From an uncultured Litoreibacter sp. (lineage in GTDB: Bacteria; Pseudomonadota; Alphaproteobacteria; Rhodobacterales; Rhodobacteraceae): a stretch of DNA of 41,850 nt. The stretch covers positions 1-41,850 of the forward strand of contig CALHHY010000037.1 in the NCBI GenBank assembly GCA_938030665.1, written 5' to 3'. This document shows positions 11,228 through 20,467 of the stretch, one piece after another. A model generated the notes under the pieces. It did no database searches. It had not been told where the DNA came from and saw nothing but the letters and a program-made list of their open reading frames with translations. Each line of letters starts with the position of its first letter. Position 1 is the first letter of the stretch. The translations under genes were made by a program, and so were the position numbers.

Positions 11228-12226
11228 ATGCGGAAACTACTGGCATTCATCTGCGTCGCGGCACTTGGCTGGGCGGTGTACTGGTTCATCGGCGCGCAAG
11301 GGCATGAACGGGCCTTGGCCCAGTGGCTGGACGACCGCCGCGCGGAAGGGTGGCAGGTTGAATATAGCGACCATAGCGTGCGCGGCTTTCCCAACCGGTT
11401 CGACACGACCTTCACCGACCTGTCGCTGACCGACCCTGAAACCGGGCTCAGTTGGCAGGCGCCGTTTTTCCAAATCCTGTCGCTGAGCTACAAGCCAAAC
11501 CACCTGATCGCCGTCTGGCCGAACGAGCAGGTGATCGCCACCCCGCGCGAGAAATTCAACGTCACGACAGACACGATGCGGGCCTCGTTCAAGGTGAAGC
11601 CGTCGCGCACACTGGCCCTCGACAGCGCAAATATCGAGATGGCGCAGGCGGTCATTGCGTCCTCAGATGGCTGGACCGCCGGTTTTGACGCGCTGAACGC
11701 GGCCATCCGCAACACGCCTGACACGGGCTCTACCTACGACGTCGCGGCCTCCATCGACCAGTTCCTGCCGGGGGAGCGGGTGCGCAGGCTGATCGACCAG
11801 GGCGGCACCCTTCCCGACGAGATCGAGACGCTGCGCTTTGACCTTCAGGCGGCCCTTGCCGCCCCCCTGGACCGCATCGCGTTGGAGACCAACCGCCCCG
11901 ACATCACCGCAATTACCCTGCGGGAGCTACGCGGCCTTTGGGGCAGATTGGAATTGCGGCTGACCGGGGACGTGACCGTTTCTGATGCCCTGCCGGATGG
12001 TGACGTGGCGATCACCGCGCGCAACTGGCGCGACATGCTGGCGCTGGCCGTGGATGCGGGCGCGATGGATGCCGACCTGAAGCCCACTATCGAGCTGGGG
12101 CTTGGGCTGCTGGCCCGCAGCTCAGGCAATGAGGACGCGCTGGACGCGACAATCAGCTTCTCCGGCGGGCGGAGCTTTCTGGGGCCAATTCCCATCGGCC
12201 CCGCGCCCCGCCTGCAATTGCCCTAG
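11228..12226 (+). CDS. DUF2125 domain protein
   Basis: A 332-residue protein of unknown function that matches my recollection of the DUF2125 family of alphaproteobacteria. The ATG at 11228 is chosen because it opens directly onto a signal or anchor sequence (MRKLLAFICVAALGWAVYWF, with a short hydrophobic run). The upstream in-frame extension would lie across the promoter region and the chaC start. The body is hydrophilic, with SVRGFPNRFD near residue 50 and repeated beta-strand-like stretches, so it is likely exported to the periplasm or held at the inner membrane facing out. It converges with the extensin-family gene; the two stop codons abut as TAGCTA. Confidence 0.8.
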   Translation: MRKLLAFICVAALGWAVYWFIGAQGHERALAQWLDDRRAEGWQVEYSDHSVRGFPNRFDTTFTDLSLTDPETGLSWQAPFFQILSLSYKPNHLIAVWPNEQVIATPREKFNVTTDTMRASFKVKPSRTLALDSANIEMAQAVIASSDGWTAGFDALNAAIRNTPDTGSTYDVAASIDQFLPGERVRRLIDQGGTLPDEIETLRFDLQAALAAPLDRIALETNRPDITAITLRELRGLWGRLELRLTGDVTVSDALPDGDVAITARNWRDMLALAVDAGAMDADLKPTIELGLGLLARSSGNEDALDATISFSGGRSFLGPIPIGPAPRLQLP

Positions 12227-12979
12227 CTAGCGGCAGAACGGGCCAGAGCGGTAGCGCGCCGTGTAAAAATGGAAATGATCAAGGTGAAACCGGTTCGCCT
12301 CCGGCCCCAGCACCGTGCCAAACGGCCCGCAAGCCGCGCGATGCGCCTGCCGCAGGATGCGGCCCTGCTGCCGGTTGGGCCAGCCCTTGAGCACCGTGAT
12401 CGTTTGCCCATTGTTGAGATTGATGGCGGAGATATCGACCGCGCGACCCTTGGCATGCTCTGACAGCCGGCCCGTCTTGGCATTGTTGCGGTTCCGGCAC
12501 GCGTAGTGTGAGACGACTGTCAATGACCGCACGCCACCGCCTACCCGGCCCACAGCTGGTTTCAGCCCGTTTTTGACCCAGCTTTTCAGCGCCTGCGCCG
12601 TACGGCAGTCGATAGTCGGGCGTTGCGACAACCCCACCCCGTCAACCGAGGCCACGCGGACCGGGTTCGCCACCCCACATTGCCCGCGACCGCGGATCGC
12701 CGGGATGCTGACGCCTTTGATGGCGGGATCCCCACAGACGGACCCCGCCGCGCTGGTCTGCACGCGGGCGGACTGCGTAACCACGCGGACACGGGGTCGC
12801 GGCGTGGGGCGCAGCGATTCCTCTAACCCCGCCACGGATTGGGGCGCAGGCTCGGTTCGGTCAGGGACCGTGTCAGCCACCCGTGGCGACGGGCGCAGCG
12901 ATTGGTCAGGCGCCGCCGCGCTCAAAGCCAGCGGAAGGGTGACCGCGCAAAGTGCCAGGACCCCGCGCAGCGCTTTCAT
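12227..12979 (-). CDS. extensin family protein (secreted, metallopeptidase-like fold)
   Basis: A 250-residue protein with an N-terminal signal peptide (MKALRGVLALCAVTLPLALS, cleavage near residue 20) and a Pro/Arg-rich linker. The extensin-like C-terminal domain spans about residues 80-250. SEHAKGRAVDIS and HLDHFHFY resemble the zinc ligands of LAS/VanY-type peptidases, so a role in cell-wall remodelling is plausible but inferred. Five cysteines (for example GSVCGDP, RGQCGV, CRNRNN) suggest disulphides in the periplasm. Its ATG overlaps the tyrA stop as ATGA, so it is translated with the hisC-tyrA operon even though its role appears unrelated. It converges with the DUF2125 gene with no gap. 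Confidence 0.85.
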   Translation of the reverse strand: MKALRGVLALCAVTLPLALSAAAPDQSLRPSPRVADTVPDRTEPAPQSVAGLEESLRPTPRPRVRVVTQSARVQTSAAGSVCGDPAIKGVSIPAIRGRGQCGVANPVRVASVDGVGLSQRPTIDCRTAQALKSWVKNGLKPAVGRVGGGVRSLTVVSHYACRNRNNAKTGRLSEHAKGRAVDISAINLNNGQTITVLKGWPNRQQGRILRQAHRAACGPFGTVLGPEANRFHLDHFHFYTARYRSGPFCR

Positions 12980-13884
12980 CTGCCGCGGCCGAAATTGGGC
13001 GCATCCGTGTCCTGCCCGGCCTCGACAATACCCCGCCGGATCGCGCGGGTGCGGGTGAAATAGGCATGCAGATGATCACCATCCCCGCGCCGGATCGCCC
13101 GCTGCAGGGCGAACAGCTCCTCGGTGAAACGGCCTAAAATCTCTAGCGTCGCGTCCTTGTTGCTCAGGAACACGTCGCGCCACATGGTCGGGTCCGAGGC
13201 CGCGATCCGGGTGAAATCCCGAAAGCCCGCAGCGGAATATTCCACGACCTCGCTGTCGGTCACCCGCCCAAGATCATCGGCCACGCCAACCATCGTGTAG
13301 GCAATCAGGTGCGGTGCGTGGGAGGTCACGGCAAGCACCAGATCGTGGTGATCGGGCTCCATGAAATCAACGTTGGAGCCGAGCGCCTTCCAAAACCCCT
13401 CATATCGCGCCACCGCATCCAGGTCCGCGCCTTCGGGCGTCATCAGGCACCACCGGTTTTCGAACAATGCAGCAAACCCCGAATGCGGGCCGGACTGCTC
13501 CGTCCCTGCGACGGGGTGGGCCGGGATGAAATGGACACCGTCCGGCAAATGCGGGGCCACGGCCTCGATCACCGCGCGTTTGGTGGAGCCGACATCGCTG
13601 ATCGTCGCACCTTCGGCCAGATGCGGCGCGATTTCAGCAGCGACTGCGCCCATGGCGCCGACCGGAACGCAGAGCACGACGAGGTCAGCCCCCGCCACAG
13701 CCTCTGCCGCCGTCTCAGCCACCCGGTCGCAAAAGCCCAGCTCCCGCACTGTTTCCCGCGTCTCGGCAGAACGGGCAGTACCCACAATCTCGCCCGCCAG
13801 CCCGGCCTCACGCATCTTATGCGCCATTGACGATGCGATCAGCCCCAGCCCAATCAGCGCCACCCGGTCATATATCTGCGCCAT
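12976..13884 (-). CDS. tyrA: prephenate/arogenate dehydrogenase
   Basis: This enzyme oxidatively decarboxylates prephenate or arogenate in tyrosine synthesis, using NAD(P). The 302-residue protein starts at the ATG at 13884, giving [20 protein letters not shown] with the dinucleotide-binding glycines at 12 and 14. ISDVGSTKRAV and HPVAGTEQSGP are characteristic TyrA segments, and SHAPHLIAY lies in the helical C-terminal dimer domain. The start overlaps the hisC stop by one base (TGATG), which decides against an upstream start lying inside hisC. No ACT domain is present, so there is no built-in feedback site. Prephenate or arogenate preference cannot be told from the sequence. Confidence 0.94.
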   Translation of the reverse strand: MAQIYDRVALIGLGLIASSMAHKMREAGLAGEIVGTARSAETRETVRELGFCDRVAETAAEAVAGADLVVLCVPVGAMGAVAAEIAPHLAEGATISDVGSTKRAVIEAVAPHLPDGVHFIPAHPVAGTEQSGPHSGFAALFENRWCLMTPEGADLDAVARYEGFWKALGSNVDFMEPDHHDLVLAVTSHAPHLIAYTMVGVADDLGRVTDSEVVEYSAAGFRDFTRIAASDPTMWRDVFLSNKDATLEILGRFTEELFALQRAIRRGDGDHLHAYFTRTRAIRRGIVEAGQDTDAPNFGRGR

Positions 13885-14957
13885 CAGCCCTGCCTCTTGA
13901 ATTCTGTGATCGCAGCCGCCACCCGGCGGCAGGCCCTCTCGTCCCCGATGGTGATGCGCAGGCAATGGGGCAGGTTGTAGCTGCCCACCATCCGGACGAT
14001 CAGGCCTTTCGATTTGAGATACGCGTCGCAGCCCTGCGCCTCCGCCTCGCTGCTGAAGCGGGCGAGGATGAAATTGCCAAAAGCAGGGTCCGACGGCACA
14101 CCGATCTTGTCCAGCTCTGCCGCAAGCCACGCGCGCCATTTCGCGTTCTCCGCCCGGCAGCGCGCGGTATAGCCCACATCGCGGACAGCGGCATGGGCAG
14201 CCTTCAAGGCGGGGCCGGACAGGTTGAACGGACCACGCAGCCGGTTGAGCGTGTCGATGATGTCCTGCGGCCCGTAGCCCCAACCGATCCGCAAGCCGCC
14301 GAGCCCGTAGATTTTTGAGAAAGTGCGTGTCATGAAGACGTTATCGCGTGTGTTGATGATCGACACCCCCGCGTCATACCCCTCCACATATTCTGCATAG
14401 GCACCGTCCAGCACCAGCAGGCAGTTTTCTGGCAGGCCGTCTGCCAGCCGTTCGATTTCCGCGTCCGGGATCATCGTGCCCGTTGGATTGTTCGGGTTGG
14501 CGATGAAGACCAGCCGGGTCTTGTCGGTGCACCCCGCCAGAAGCGCGTCGACATCCGTGACCCGATCCGCCTCATGCACCGAGACGGGCGTGGCCCCTGC
14601 GGCCAGCGCCGAGATGCGATACATCGCAAACCCATGCTCCGTATGTAGCACTTCGTCGCCGGGGCCCGCATAGGCGTAGCAGAGAAACGATATGATTTCG
14701 TCCGAGCCGACGCCGCAGATGATCTGCTCCGGCGCCATGTCGTAGACCTCGCCGATGGCCTCGCGCAGGCGTTCATGCTGGGTGGAGGGGTAGACATGCA
14801 GCTCCCCCGCCGATTGGCGAAACGCGTCGGACGCGCGAGGGCTGGGGCCAAAAGGGTTCTCGTTGGAGGACAGCTTGACCACATCCGCAACCCCCTCAAC
14901 AGCAGAGGCCCCGCCCTGGTAAAGCGCGATGTCCATGATGCCTGGCTGCGGTTTCAC
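13884..14957 (-). CDS. hisC: histidinol-phosphate / aromatic aminotransferase
   Basis: A PLP-dependent class I/II aminotransferase of 357 residues. Visible family marks are [10 protein letters not shown] (31-40), NPNNPTG (154-160), the Asp184/Tyr187 pair ([10 protein letters not shown]), the PLP-binding Lys215 in [10 protein letters not shown], and the C-terminal arginine in LRITIGD. HisC converts imidazole-acetol phosphate to histidinol phosphate. The direct overlap with tyrA suggests it may instead, or also, transaminate prephenate or hydroxyphenylpyruvate. The start is GTG at 14957, preceded by GGGGGAAGG with a short spacer. The 146 bases upstream, between hisC and the priA stop, contain an A/T-rich stretch that may include the promoter. 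Confidence 0.92.
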   Translation of the reverse strand: MKPQPGIMDIALYQGGASAVEGVADVVKLSSNENPFGPSPRASDAFRQSAGELHVYPSTQHERLREAIGEVYDMAPEQIICGVGSDEIISFLCYAYAGPGDEVLHTEHGFAMYRISALAAGATPVSVHEADRVTDVDALLAGCTDKTRLVFIANPNNPTGTMIPDAEIERLADGLPENCLLVLDGAYAEYVEGYDAGVSIINTRDNVFMTRTFSKIYGLGGLRIGWGYGPQDIIDTLNRLRGPFNLSGPALKAAHAAVRDVGYTARCRAENAKWRAWLAAELDKIGVPSDPAFGNFILARFSSEAEAQGCDAYLKSKGLIVRMVGSYNLPHCLRITIGDERACRRVAAAITEFKRQG

Positions 14958-15103
14958 TGACCTTCCCCCGGATGCCCTGTCGTCGTCCGGTCTTGTGTAC
15001 CCATCGTCACCGATATTGGAAAGGCCGTCCGCTCGGATAATGGCGCAGAAAATCTTGGAACAGTTTTCAAGAATTTTTTGGGGAAAAATCTCACGCGCTC
15101 CGT

Positions 15104-17287
15104 TCAGAAAAAGCTTTGCGGATCAATGTCGATGGACAGCCGCAGATCGCCCTTCAGCCGCAGCCCGCCCGTCCATTGCGCAAGCGCCGATTGCAGCGGC
15201 ACCCCTTTGGGCGCTTTGACCAACAACCGGACGCGGTGACGCCCTCTGATCCGTGCAATCGGTGCGGGGGCCGGCCCGAACACCTGCGCTCCGATCCGCT
15301 TGAGCGCGGCGTCATTTCGGGCCAGATGGTTGCCCAGATCAAAGACCGGTCCGACCTCCGGCCCCGACAGCACGATCCCCGCCATGCGTCCATAAGGCGG
15401 CACGCCTGCCTGTTCGCGTTCGACCGCCTCCGCCCGCCAAAACCCTTCCTCATCGCCCGACAGGATGGCCCGAATGACGGGGTGCTCGGGTTGAAAGGAT
15501 TGCAGCAGCGCCAGGCCTTTTTTCTCTGCCCGCCCGGCACGACCAGCGACCTGCCGCATCAGCTGAAACGTGCGCTCGGCCGCGCGCAGGTCGGAGCCTT
15601 GCAACCCCAGATCAGCGTCAATCACCCCCACCAGCGTAAGCAGCGGAAAGTTATGTCCTTTGGCGACCAGCTGCGTGCCGATGATGATATCGGCCTCCCC
15701 CGCCGCGATGCTTTCGATATGGGCCTTCAATTGGCGCGCTGTCGCGTAGTGATCGGACGACAAAACGGAAACGCGGGCCTCGGGGAACAGGGTGCTGACC
15801 TCCTCCCCCATCCGCTCCACCCCCGGACCGATCGGGGCCAGCCGGTCTTCGGCCTCGCAATGGGGGCAGATGGTCGGCATCGGTTTCGTCTCGCCGCATT
15901 GGTGGCACATCAGCCGCTTGAGGAACCGGTGCTCCACCATCCGCGCGTCGCACTGCTCGCAACCAATCTGATGGCCGCAGGCCCGGCACAGGGTCACAGG
16001 CGCATAGCCCCGCCGGTTGAGGAAAATCAACGACTGCTCGCCGCGTTCGATCCGCGCCGCGATCTCCCGCTGCAATGTGGGGGAGACCCAGCGCCCGCCA
16101 GGCAGATCCTCACCGCGCATGTCGATGGCGCGCATCTCGGGCAGGACGGCGTCGCCAAAGCGCGAGGTCAGCAGCGCGCGGCGATATTTCCCGGCCTCCG
16201 CATTGGCCCAGCTTTCCAGCGACGGGGTGGCCGAGGCCAGCACCACCTTTGCCCCACATAGCGAGGCGCGCAGGACGGCCATGTCGCGGGCGTTGTAAAG
16301 CACCCCGTCCTCCTGCTTGTAGGAGGTGTCATGCTCCTCATCGACGACGATCAGGCCCAAATCGCGGTAGGGCAAAAACAGCGCGGAGCGGGCGCCGACC
16401 ACCAGTTCCGCCCCGCCTTCGCCCACCATGCGCCAGACCCGTCGGCGTTCGGTCATGGTCACGCCCGAGTGCCATTCAGCCGGCCGCGCGCCAAAACGCA
16501 CCTCTACCCGCGTCAGAAATTCCGAGGTCAGCGCAATCTCGGGCAGCAGCACCAAAGCCTGCCGGCCCCGTTTCAGGCAATCCGCGACGGCCTCCAAATA
16601 CACCTCCGTTTTGCCTGACCCGGTAACACCTTTCAGCAGCGTCGTCGCATAACCGTCCCCGTCATTGAGCGCCGCCACCGCCGCGGACTGATCATCGGTC
16701 AGGGGCTTTGACGGGCGGGACGGATCAAGCGGCGGGAAGGGCAGATCGCGGGGGCTTTCCTCCTCCGCCACGGCGCCCTGAGCCACCAAGCCTTTGACGA
16801 CCGACCCGCCGACGCCCGCCATTTCCGCCAGCTCTTTGAGGGTGAACGACAGCCCGCCGAACTCCTCCAGTACGGCCAGCACTTTGTTGCGTGCCGGCGT
16901 CATGCGATCAGGCGCACTATGGCCCATCCGGTAAATCTTGCGCATCGAGGGCGGGTCGCCCAAACCCGGCGAGCGTGTCGCCAGCCGCAGCATCGCAGGC
17001 AAAGGTGTCAGGGTGTAGGCCCCGGCTTTCTCCAGAAATTCGGTCATTTCCTCGCGCATGGGCGGGACATCGAGCACCCGGATGACGGAACGGGTCTTGG
17101 CATAGTCCCAATCCCCCTTGCCGGGCCCCCAGACGACGCCCAGCACCTTGCGCGGCCCCAGAGGCACCTCGACAAAAGCCCCAAGAAAGCAGCCGCCTTC
17201 GGGGGCCTTGTAGTCCAGCACCCGGTCCAACGGCTGGGTTGTCAGCACGCCGACCAGATCGCCCTGATTGAAAAATCCTGTGCCCAT
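15104..17287 (-). CDS. priA: primosomal protein N' (replication restart helicase)
   Basis: PriA recognises stalled or repaired forks and reloads the replicative helicase. The 727-residue protein has the 3'-DNA-binding domain at about 1-100. The superfamily 2 helicase core has Walker [12 protein letters not shown] at 220-230 and the DEEH box at 316-319. A zinc-binding insert has eight cysteines at 434, 437, 443, 446, 461, 464, 474 and 477. The second RecA lobe includes the segments [14 protein letters not shown] and [10 protein letters not shown]. Length and layout are normal. It diverges from the transaldolase gene across 86 bases. Confidence 0.97.
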   Translation of the reverse strand: MGTGFFNQGDLVGVLTTQPLDRVLDYKAPEGGCFLGAFVEVPLGPRKVLGVVWGPGKGDWDYAKTRSVIRVLDVPPMREEMTEFLEKAGAYTLTPLPAMLRLATRSPGLGDPPSMRKIYRMGHSAPDRMTPARNKVLAVLEEFGGLSFTLKELAEMAGVGGSVVKGLVAQGAVAEEESPRDLPFPPLDPSRPSKPLTDDQSAAVAALNDGDGYATTLLKGVTGSGKTEVYLEAVADCLKRGRQALVLLPEIALTSEFLTRVEVRFGARPAEWHSGVTMTERRRVWRMVGEGGAELVVGARSALFLPYRDLGLIVVDEEHDTSYKQEDGVLYNARDMAVLRASLCGAKVVLASATPSLESWANAEAGKYRRALLTSRFGDAVLPEMRAIDMRGEDLPGGRWVSPTLQREIAARIERGEQSLIFLNRRGYAPVTLCRACGHQIGCEQCDARMVEHRFLKRLMCHQCGETKPMPTICPHCEAEDRLAPIGPGVERMGEEVSTLFPEARVSVLSSDHYATARQLKAHIESIAAGEADIIIGTQLVAKGHNFPLLTLVGVIDADLGLQGSDLRAAERTFQLMRQVAGRAGRAEKKGLALLQSFQPEHPVIRAILSGDEEGFWRAEAVEREQAGVPPYGRMAGIVLSGPEVGPVFDLGNHLARNDAALKRIGAQVFGPAPAPIARIRGRHRVRLLVKAPKGVPLQSALAQWTGGLRLKGDLRLSIDIDPQSFF

Positions 17288-17317
17288 TTGCCTTTGACCG
17301 TTTGCTCTTGCCCGCAG

Positions 17318-17330
17318 CTTTACGGTAAAG
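17318..17330. promoter_or_regulatory. small palindrome between divergent priA and transaldolase genes
   Basis: CTTTAC-G-GTAAAG is a perfect 6-1-6 inverted repeat in the 86-base divergent gap, 44 bases before the transaldolase ATG. It could be an operator or chance; no recognised regulator site matches it. Confidence 0.25.
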
Positions 17331-17373
17331 GCGGACCTAACCAGACCGCAACGGCAACTGAAAGGCTACCCAC

Positions 17374-18027
17374 ATGAAATTTTTCGTAGATACCGCCGAG
17401 ATCGACGACATCAAGGAGCTGAACGCCTTGGGCATTGTCGATGGTGTCACGACAAACCCGTCGCTGATCGCAAAATCGGGCCGCGACATTCTGGAAGTCA
17501 CCAAGGAAATCTGCTCCATCGTGGACGGCCCCGTCTCGGCTGAAGTTGTCGCCACCGAGGCCGACGCGATGATTGCCGAAGGGCGCAAGCTGGCCAAGAT
17601 CGCAGACAATATCGCGGTCAAAGTGCCGCTGACCTGGGACGGGCTGAAGGCCTGCAACGTGCTGACCAACGAGGGCAATATGGTCAATGTCACGCTCTGC
17701 TTCAGCGCAAATCAGGCGCTGCTGGCGGCGAAAGTGGGCGCGACCTTCATCTCCCCCTTTATCGGGCGGCTGGATGACCTGAACCTCGACGGGTTGGAGC
17801 TGATCGCCGATATCCGCGAAATTTACGACAATTACGGGTTTGAAACGCAGATCCTTGCGGCCTCCATCCGGTCGGCCAACCACATGTCCGATTGCGCCAA
17901 GATCGGTGCCGATGTGGCAACCGCGCCGCCCGCCGTGATCAAGAAAATGGCCGATCACGTTCTAACGGATAAGGGGCTGGACGGTTTCCTGAAAGACGCG
18001 GCGAAAGCCAATATCAAGATCGTCTGA
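17374..18027 (+). CDS. transaldolase (small TalC/FSA-type)
   Basis: A 217-residue TIM-barrel enzyme of the pentose phosphate pathway that transfers dihydroxyacetone units between sugar phosphates. The N-terminus [16 protein letters not shown] and [14 protein letters not shown] are typical of the small transaldolase group. The Schiff-base lysine is Lys83 in [18 protein letters not shown] has Glu at residue 57 where E. coli fructose-6-phosphate aldolase has Gln, which favours true transaldolase activity. An AAAGG ribosome-binding site lies eight bases before the ATG. It is followed by a probable terminator and then the thioredoxin-like gene. Confidence 0.93.
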   Translation: MKFFVDTAEIDDIKELNALGIVDGVTTNPSLIAKSGRDILEVTKEICSIVDGPVSAEVVATEADAMIAEGRKLAKIADNIAVKVPLTWDGLKACNVLTNEGNMVNVTLCFSANQALLAAKVGATFISPFIGRLDDLNLDGLELIADIREIYDNYGFETQILAASIRSANHMSDCAKIGADVATAPPAVIKKMADHVLTDKGLDGFLKDAAKANIKIV

Positions 18028-18049
18028 CCCACGCGGATGTGAGACAGAT

Positions 18050-18085
18050 GCCTCCGCCGGCCCAAGACAGGGCGGGGGCGCTTCT
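18050..18085 (+). terminator. possible terminator after the transaldolase gene
   Basis: GCCTCCGCC (18050-18058) pairs with GGCGGGGGC (18071-18079) over nine positions with one G-U pair and a 12-base loop. There is no clear T tract, only GCTTCTGCT, so it may be a weak or factor-dependent site. Confidence 0.45.
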
Positions 18086-18118
18086 GCTATAAAGCCCCAT
18101 ACGTGACAGGAGCGTGCC

Positions 18119-18625
18119 GTGGCAAAAAAGCGAAAGCAAACCCCGAAAAAGTCCAAGCAGCGCGGCGCTACCCAGCAGCCGCAGCAATCCAACGCGGCAA
18201 AGGCGCAATCGCGCCGGGCCATGCTGCAATATGGCGGGCTGGGCGCGGTCTTGTTGCTGGGCGGCGGCTATTTCGGCACCCGTGCGCTGCAGGCCTCGAT
18301 CGCGGAGACGGACCTGACCCGCGTCGGTCAAGGCACCCCGGCGGTCGTCCAAATCCATGACCCAGGCTGCCCCATCTGCAACAAGCTGCAGAAAGAGGCC
18401 CGCAAGGCCCTTGATGCGATGGATGGCGACCAGCCTGCTTATCTGGTGGCCAATATCAAAACGCTGGAAGGCTCGACCTTCGCGGCCAATTACGGCGTCC
18501 CCCATGTCACCCTGCTGACCTTCGATGGCGAGGGGCAGCTGGTCGACACATTGCGCGGCGCGCGTGAGGCGGCAGAGCTGACCACCGCCTTTGAATCGCT
18601 GATGCGGCGTGATGCGCGCAGCTAA
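18119..18625 (+). CDS. membrane-anchored thioredoxin-like protein
   Basis: A 168-residue protein with a very basic, Gln-rich head (residues 1-33) and a membrane segment (about 37-53). A thioredoxin-like domain follows, with the redox pair Cys84/Cys87 in DPGCPICNKL and the cis-proline loop YGVPHVTLL. The head ends in QSRRAMLQYGG just before the hydrophobic run, which resembles a twin-arginine signal; the domain should lie in the periplasm, held by the uncleaved anchor. The start is a GTG at 18119 with GGAG six bases upstream. Its partner is unknown; a periplasmic disulphide or thiol role is inferred from the CxxC motif. Confidence 0.75.
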   Translation: MAKKRKQTPKKSKQRGATQQPQQSNAAKAQSRRAMLQYGGLGAVLLLGGGYFGTRALQASIAETDLTRVGQGTPAVVQIHDPGCPICNKLQKEARKALDAMDGDQPAYLVANIKTLEGSTFAANYGVPHVTLLTFDGEGQLVDTLRGAREAAELTTAFESLMRRDARS

Positions 18626-18638
18626 AGACGAGATTTGC

Positions 18639-18665
18639 TTGATTTTGTGGCAACCATGCTAAACT
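18639..18665 (+). promoter_or_regulatory. candidate promoter of the DUF808 gene
   Basis: TTGATT (18639-18644) and TAAACT (18660-18665) are separated by 15 bases, and an alternative TTGCTT sits 19 bases away. The -10-like box ends only seven bases before the ATG at 18673, which would give a leaderless or nearly leaderless transcript. No ribosome-binding sequence is visible, in agreement with that. Confidence 0.35.
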
Positions 18666-18672
18666 AAACGGC

Positions 18673-19644
18673 ATGAGCGGTTTATTAGCACTTTTAGACG
18701 ACGTGGCGGGTATCGCCAAAGTCGCGGCGGCTTCCGTCGATGATGTTCTGGGTCAGGCGGCGAAGGCCGGGGCCAAGGCAGCCGGGGCGGTAATTGACGA
18801 CGCCGCCGTCACTCCGAAATATGTGCAGGGCTTTCAGCCTGCGCGGGAGTTGCCCATTGTTTGGCGCATCGCCCGCGGGTCGATCAAGAACAAGCTGATC
18901 TTTCTGCTGCCCATAGGGTTGCTGCTCGCCAATTTCGCCCCGTGGATCATTACGCCCTTGTTGATGATCGGCGGCGCTTATCTTTGTTTTGAGGGGGCGG
19001 AGAAGGTGTATCACCTGTTTGTCCCGCACCATCACGACGCGGATGAACCCGTGGACCTGAAGAAAGACCCTGCCCATCTGGAAGAAGAGAAGGTCGCGGG
19101 GGCCATCAAGACAGATTTCATCCTGTCAGCCGAGATCATGACCATCGCCCTGTCCGAGATCCCGCAAAGCAACATCTGGATGGAGGGGGCCACCCTTGCA
19201 GCCGTCGCCGTGGGGATTACCGTGGCGGTTTACGGCTCCGTCGCGCTGATCGTGAAGGCCGATGACGTGGGGCTGCTGATGTCCGAGAAAGGGCGGCTGG
19301 CGAGTACCCGCGCCCTTGGTCGCGGCATCGTCAAGGCCATGCCGGGTTTTCTGAAACTGCTGATGATCGTGGGCACGGCGGCCATGTTGTGGGTCGGGGG
19401 CTCCATCGTGCTGCACGGGGCGGAGGTGATGGGCGCACCATGGCTTTACGACACAATCCACCACATTGCCGAAGCGGCCGCCTATCAGGTCAATGTCGCG
19501 CAGGGCTTCATCAAATGGGCTGTGACCGCCGCGCTGGACGGGGTATTCGGCCTGATCCTTGGGCTGATCCTGATCCCCATTGCCGGCAAGGTGCTGATCC
19601 CTGCCTGGTCCGCTTTGCGAGGCCGGAAGACGAGCCACGGCTGA
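18673..19644 (+). CDS. DUF808 family membrane protein (YedI-like)
   Basis: A 323-residue inner-membrane protein of unknown function. It begins MSGLLALLDDVAGIAKVAAAS, the characteristic DUF808 start. After an Ala-rich region come several hydrophobic segments at roughly residues 74-100, 170-195, 225-250 and 285-315. The cytoplasmic-looking stretch after FVPHHHDAD is His- and Asp-rich and could bind metal, which is speculation. Length fits E. coli YedI. It stands alone on the plus strand between the thioredoxin-like gene (47 bases upstream) and DUF484 (121 bases downstream). The ATG has no ribosome-binding site but follows a -10-like box directly. Confidence 0.85.
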   Translation: MSGLLALLDDVAGIAKVAAASVDDVLGQAAKAGAKAAGAVIDDAAVTPKYVQGFQPARELPIVWRIARGSIKNKLIFLLPIGLLLANFAPWIITPLLMIGGAYLCFEGAEKVYHLFVPHHHDADEPVDLKKDPAHLEEEKVAGAIKTDFILSAEIMTIALSEIPQSNIWMEGATLAAVAVGITVAVYGSVALIVKADDVGLLMSEKGRLASTRALGRGIVKAMPGFLKLLMIVGTAAMLWVGGSIVLHGAEVMGAPWLYDTIHHIAEAAAYQVNVAQGFIKWAVTAALDGVFGLILGLILIPIAGKVLIPAWSALRGRKTSHG

Positions 19645-19765
19645 CCCAAGGCCTCTGCCACCGCCCACATACCTGCCCCTTCGCATTTCTGCGTGAACTT
19701 GCATCATTGACCGGCTATAGTCTTGCCAGCACGAACACCGTCAAGAATCCGTAAGAGGACGCAGG

Positions 19766-20467
19766 ATGAGCGAGCAGGCCGAAGCGCTGGAAAAAATCCG
19801 TCAACAAATCCTTGATGACCCCGCGGTCATTCTGGAAGATCAGGACGTGATGAAGGCGCTCATCACCACCAATGAACGCGCCCTTGGCGGCAATATTGTC
19901 GACCTGCGCGGCATCGCGATGGAGCGGTTGGAGCGGCGGCTGGACCGGCTGGAAGACACACACCGCTCCGTCATTGCCGCGGCTTACGAGAACCTCGCCG
20001 GCACCAACCTGATCCACAACGCGGTCATCAAGATGCTGGAGCCCACCGACTTCACGGCCTTCCTGCAAAGCCTGTCAGGCGAGCTGCTTGAGGTGCTGCG
20101 CGTCTCCCGCATGCGGCTGATTTTGGAAAGCGCGGAGCATGAACAGGCCACGATCGGCTACGGCGACGTGCTGTCGATTGTCGAGCCGGGGGCGATTGAC
20201 CACTACATCACTGCGGGGCGCAACGTCACCATCCGTCCCGTCACCCTGCGGCAAGTCTCGCCCGCCTCACCGGATGTCTATGGCGACAACGCGGCGCATA
20301 TCAAATCTGAGGCGCTGTTGAAGCTTGATCTGGGCAAGGGGCGCCTGCCGGGGCTGTTGATCATGGGGTCCGAGGACCCGCAACAGTTTCGCGCCAATCA
20401 GGGCACCGACCTACTGGCGTTTTTCTGCAGCGCGTTTGAACGCGCCATGCGGCGATGGCTGGCCTGA
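19766..20467 (+). CDS. DUF484 family protein
   Basis: A 233-residue soluble protein of the DUF484 family, which is commonly encoded just before xerC. The N-terminal half is helical (EALEKIRQQILDDPAVILED, then a charged helix around MERLERRLDRLED). The second half looks like a GAF-type domain (LEVLRVSRMRLIL through LLIMGSEDPQQF and DLLAFFCSAFERAM). No catalytic residues stand out. Translation starts at an ATG preceded by GAGG. Its end overlaps the xerC start by 13 bases, so the two are translationally coupled. The molecular function is not known to me. Confidence 0.85.
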   Translation: MSEQAEALEKIRQQILDDPAVILEDQDVMKALITTNERALGGNIVDLRGIAMERLERRLDRLEDTHRSVIAAAYENLAGTNLIHNAVIKMLEPTDFTAFLQSLSGELLEVLRVSRMRLILESAEHEQATIGYGDVLSIVEPGAIDHYITAGRNVTIRPVTLRQVSPASPDVYGDNAAHIKSEALLKLDLGKGRLPGLLIMGSEDPQQFRANQGTDLLAFFCSAFERAMRRWLA

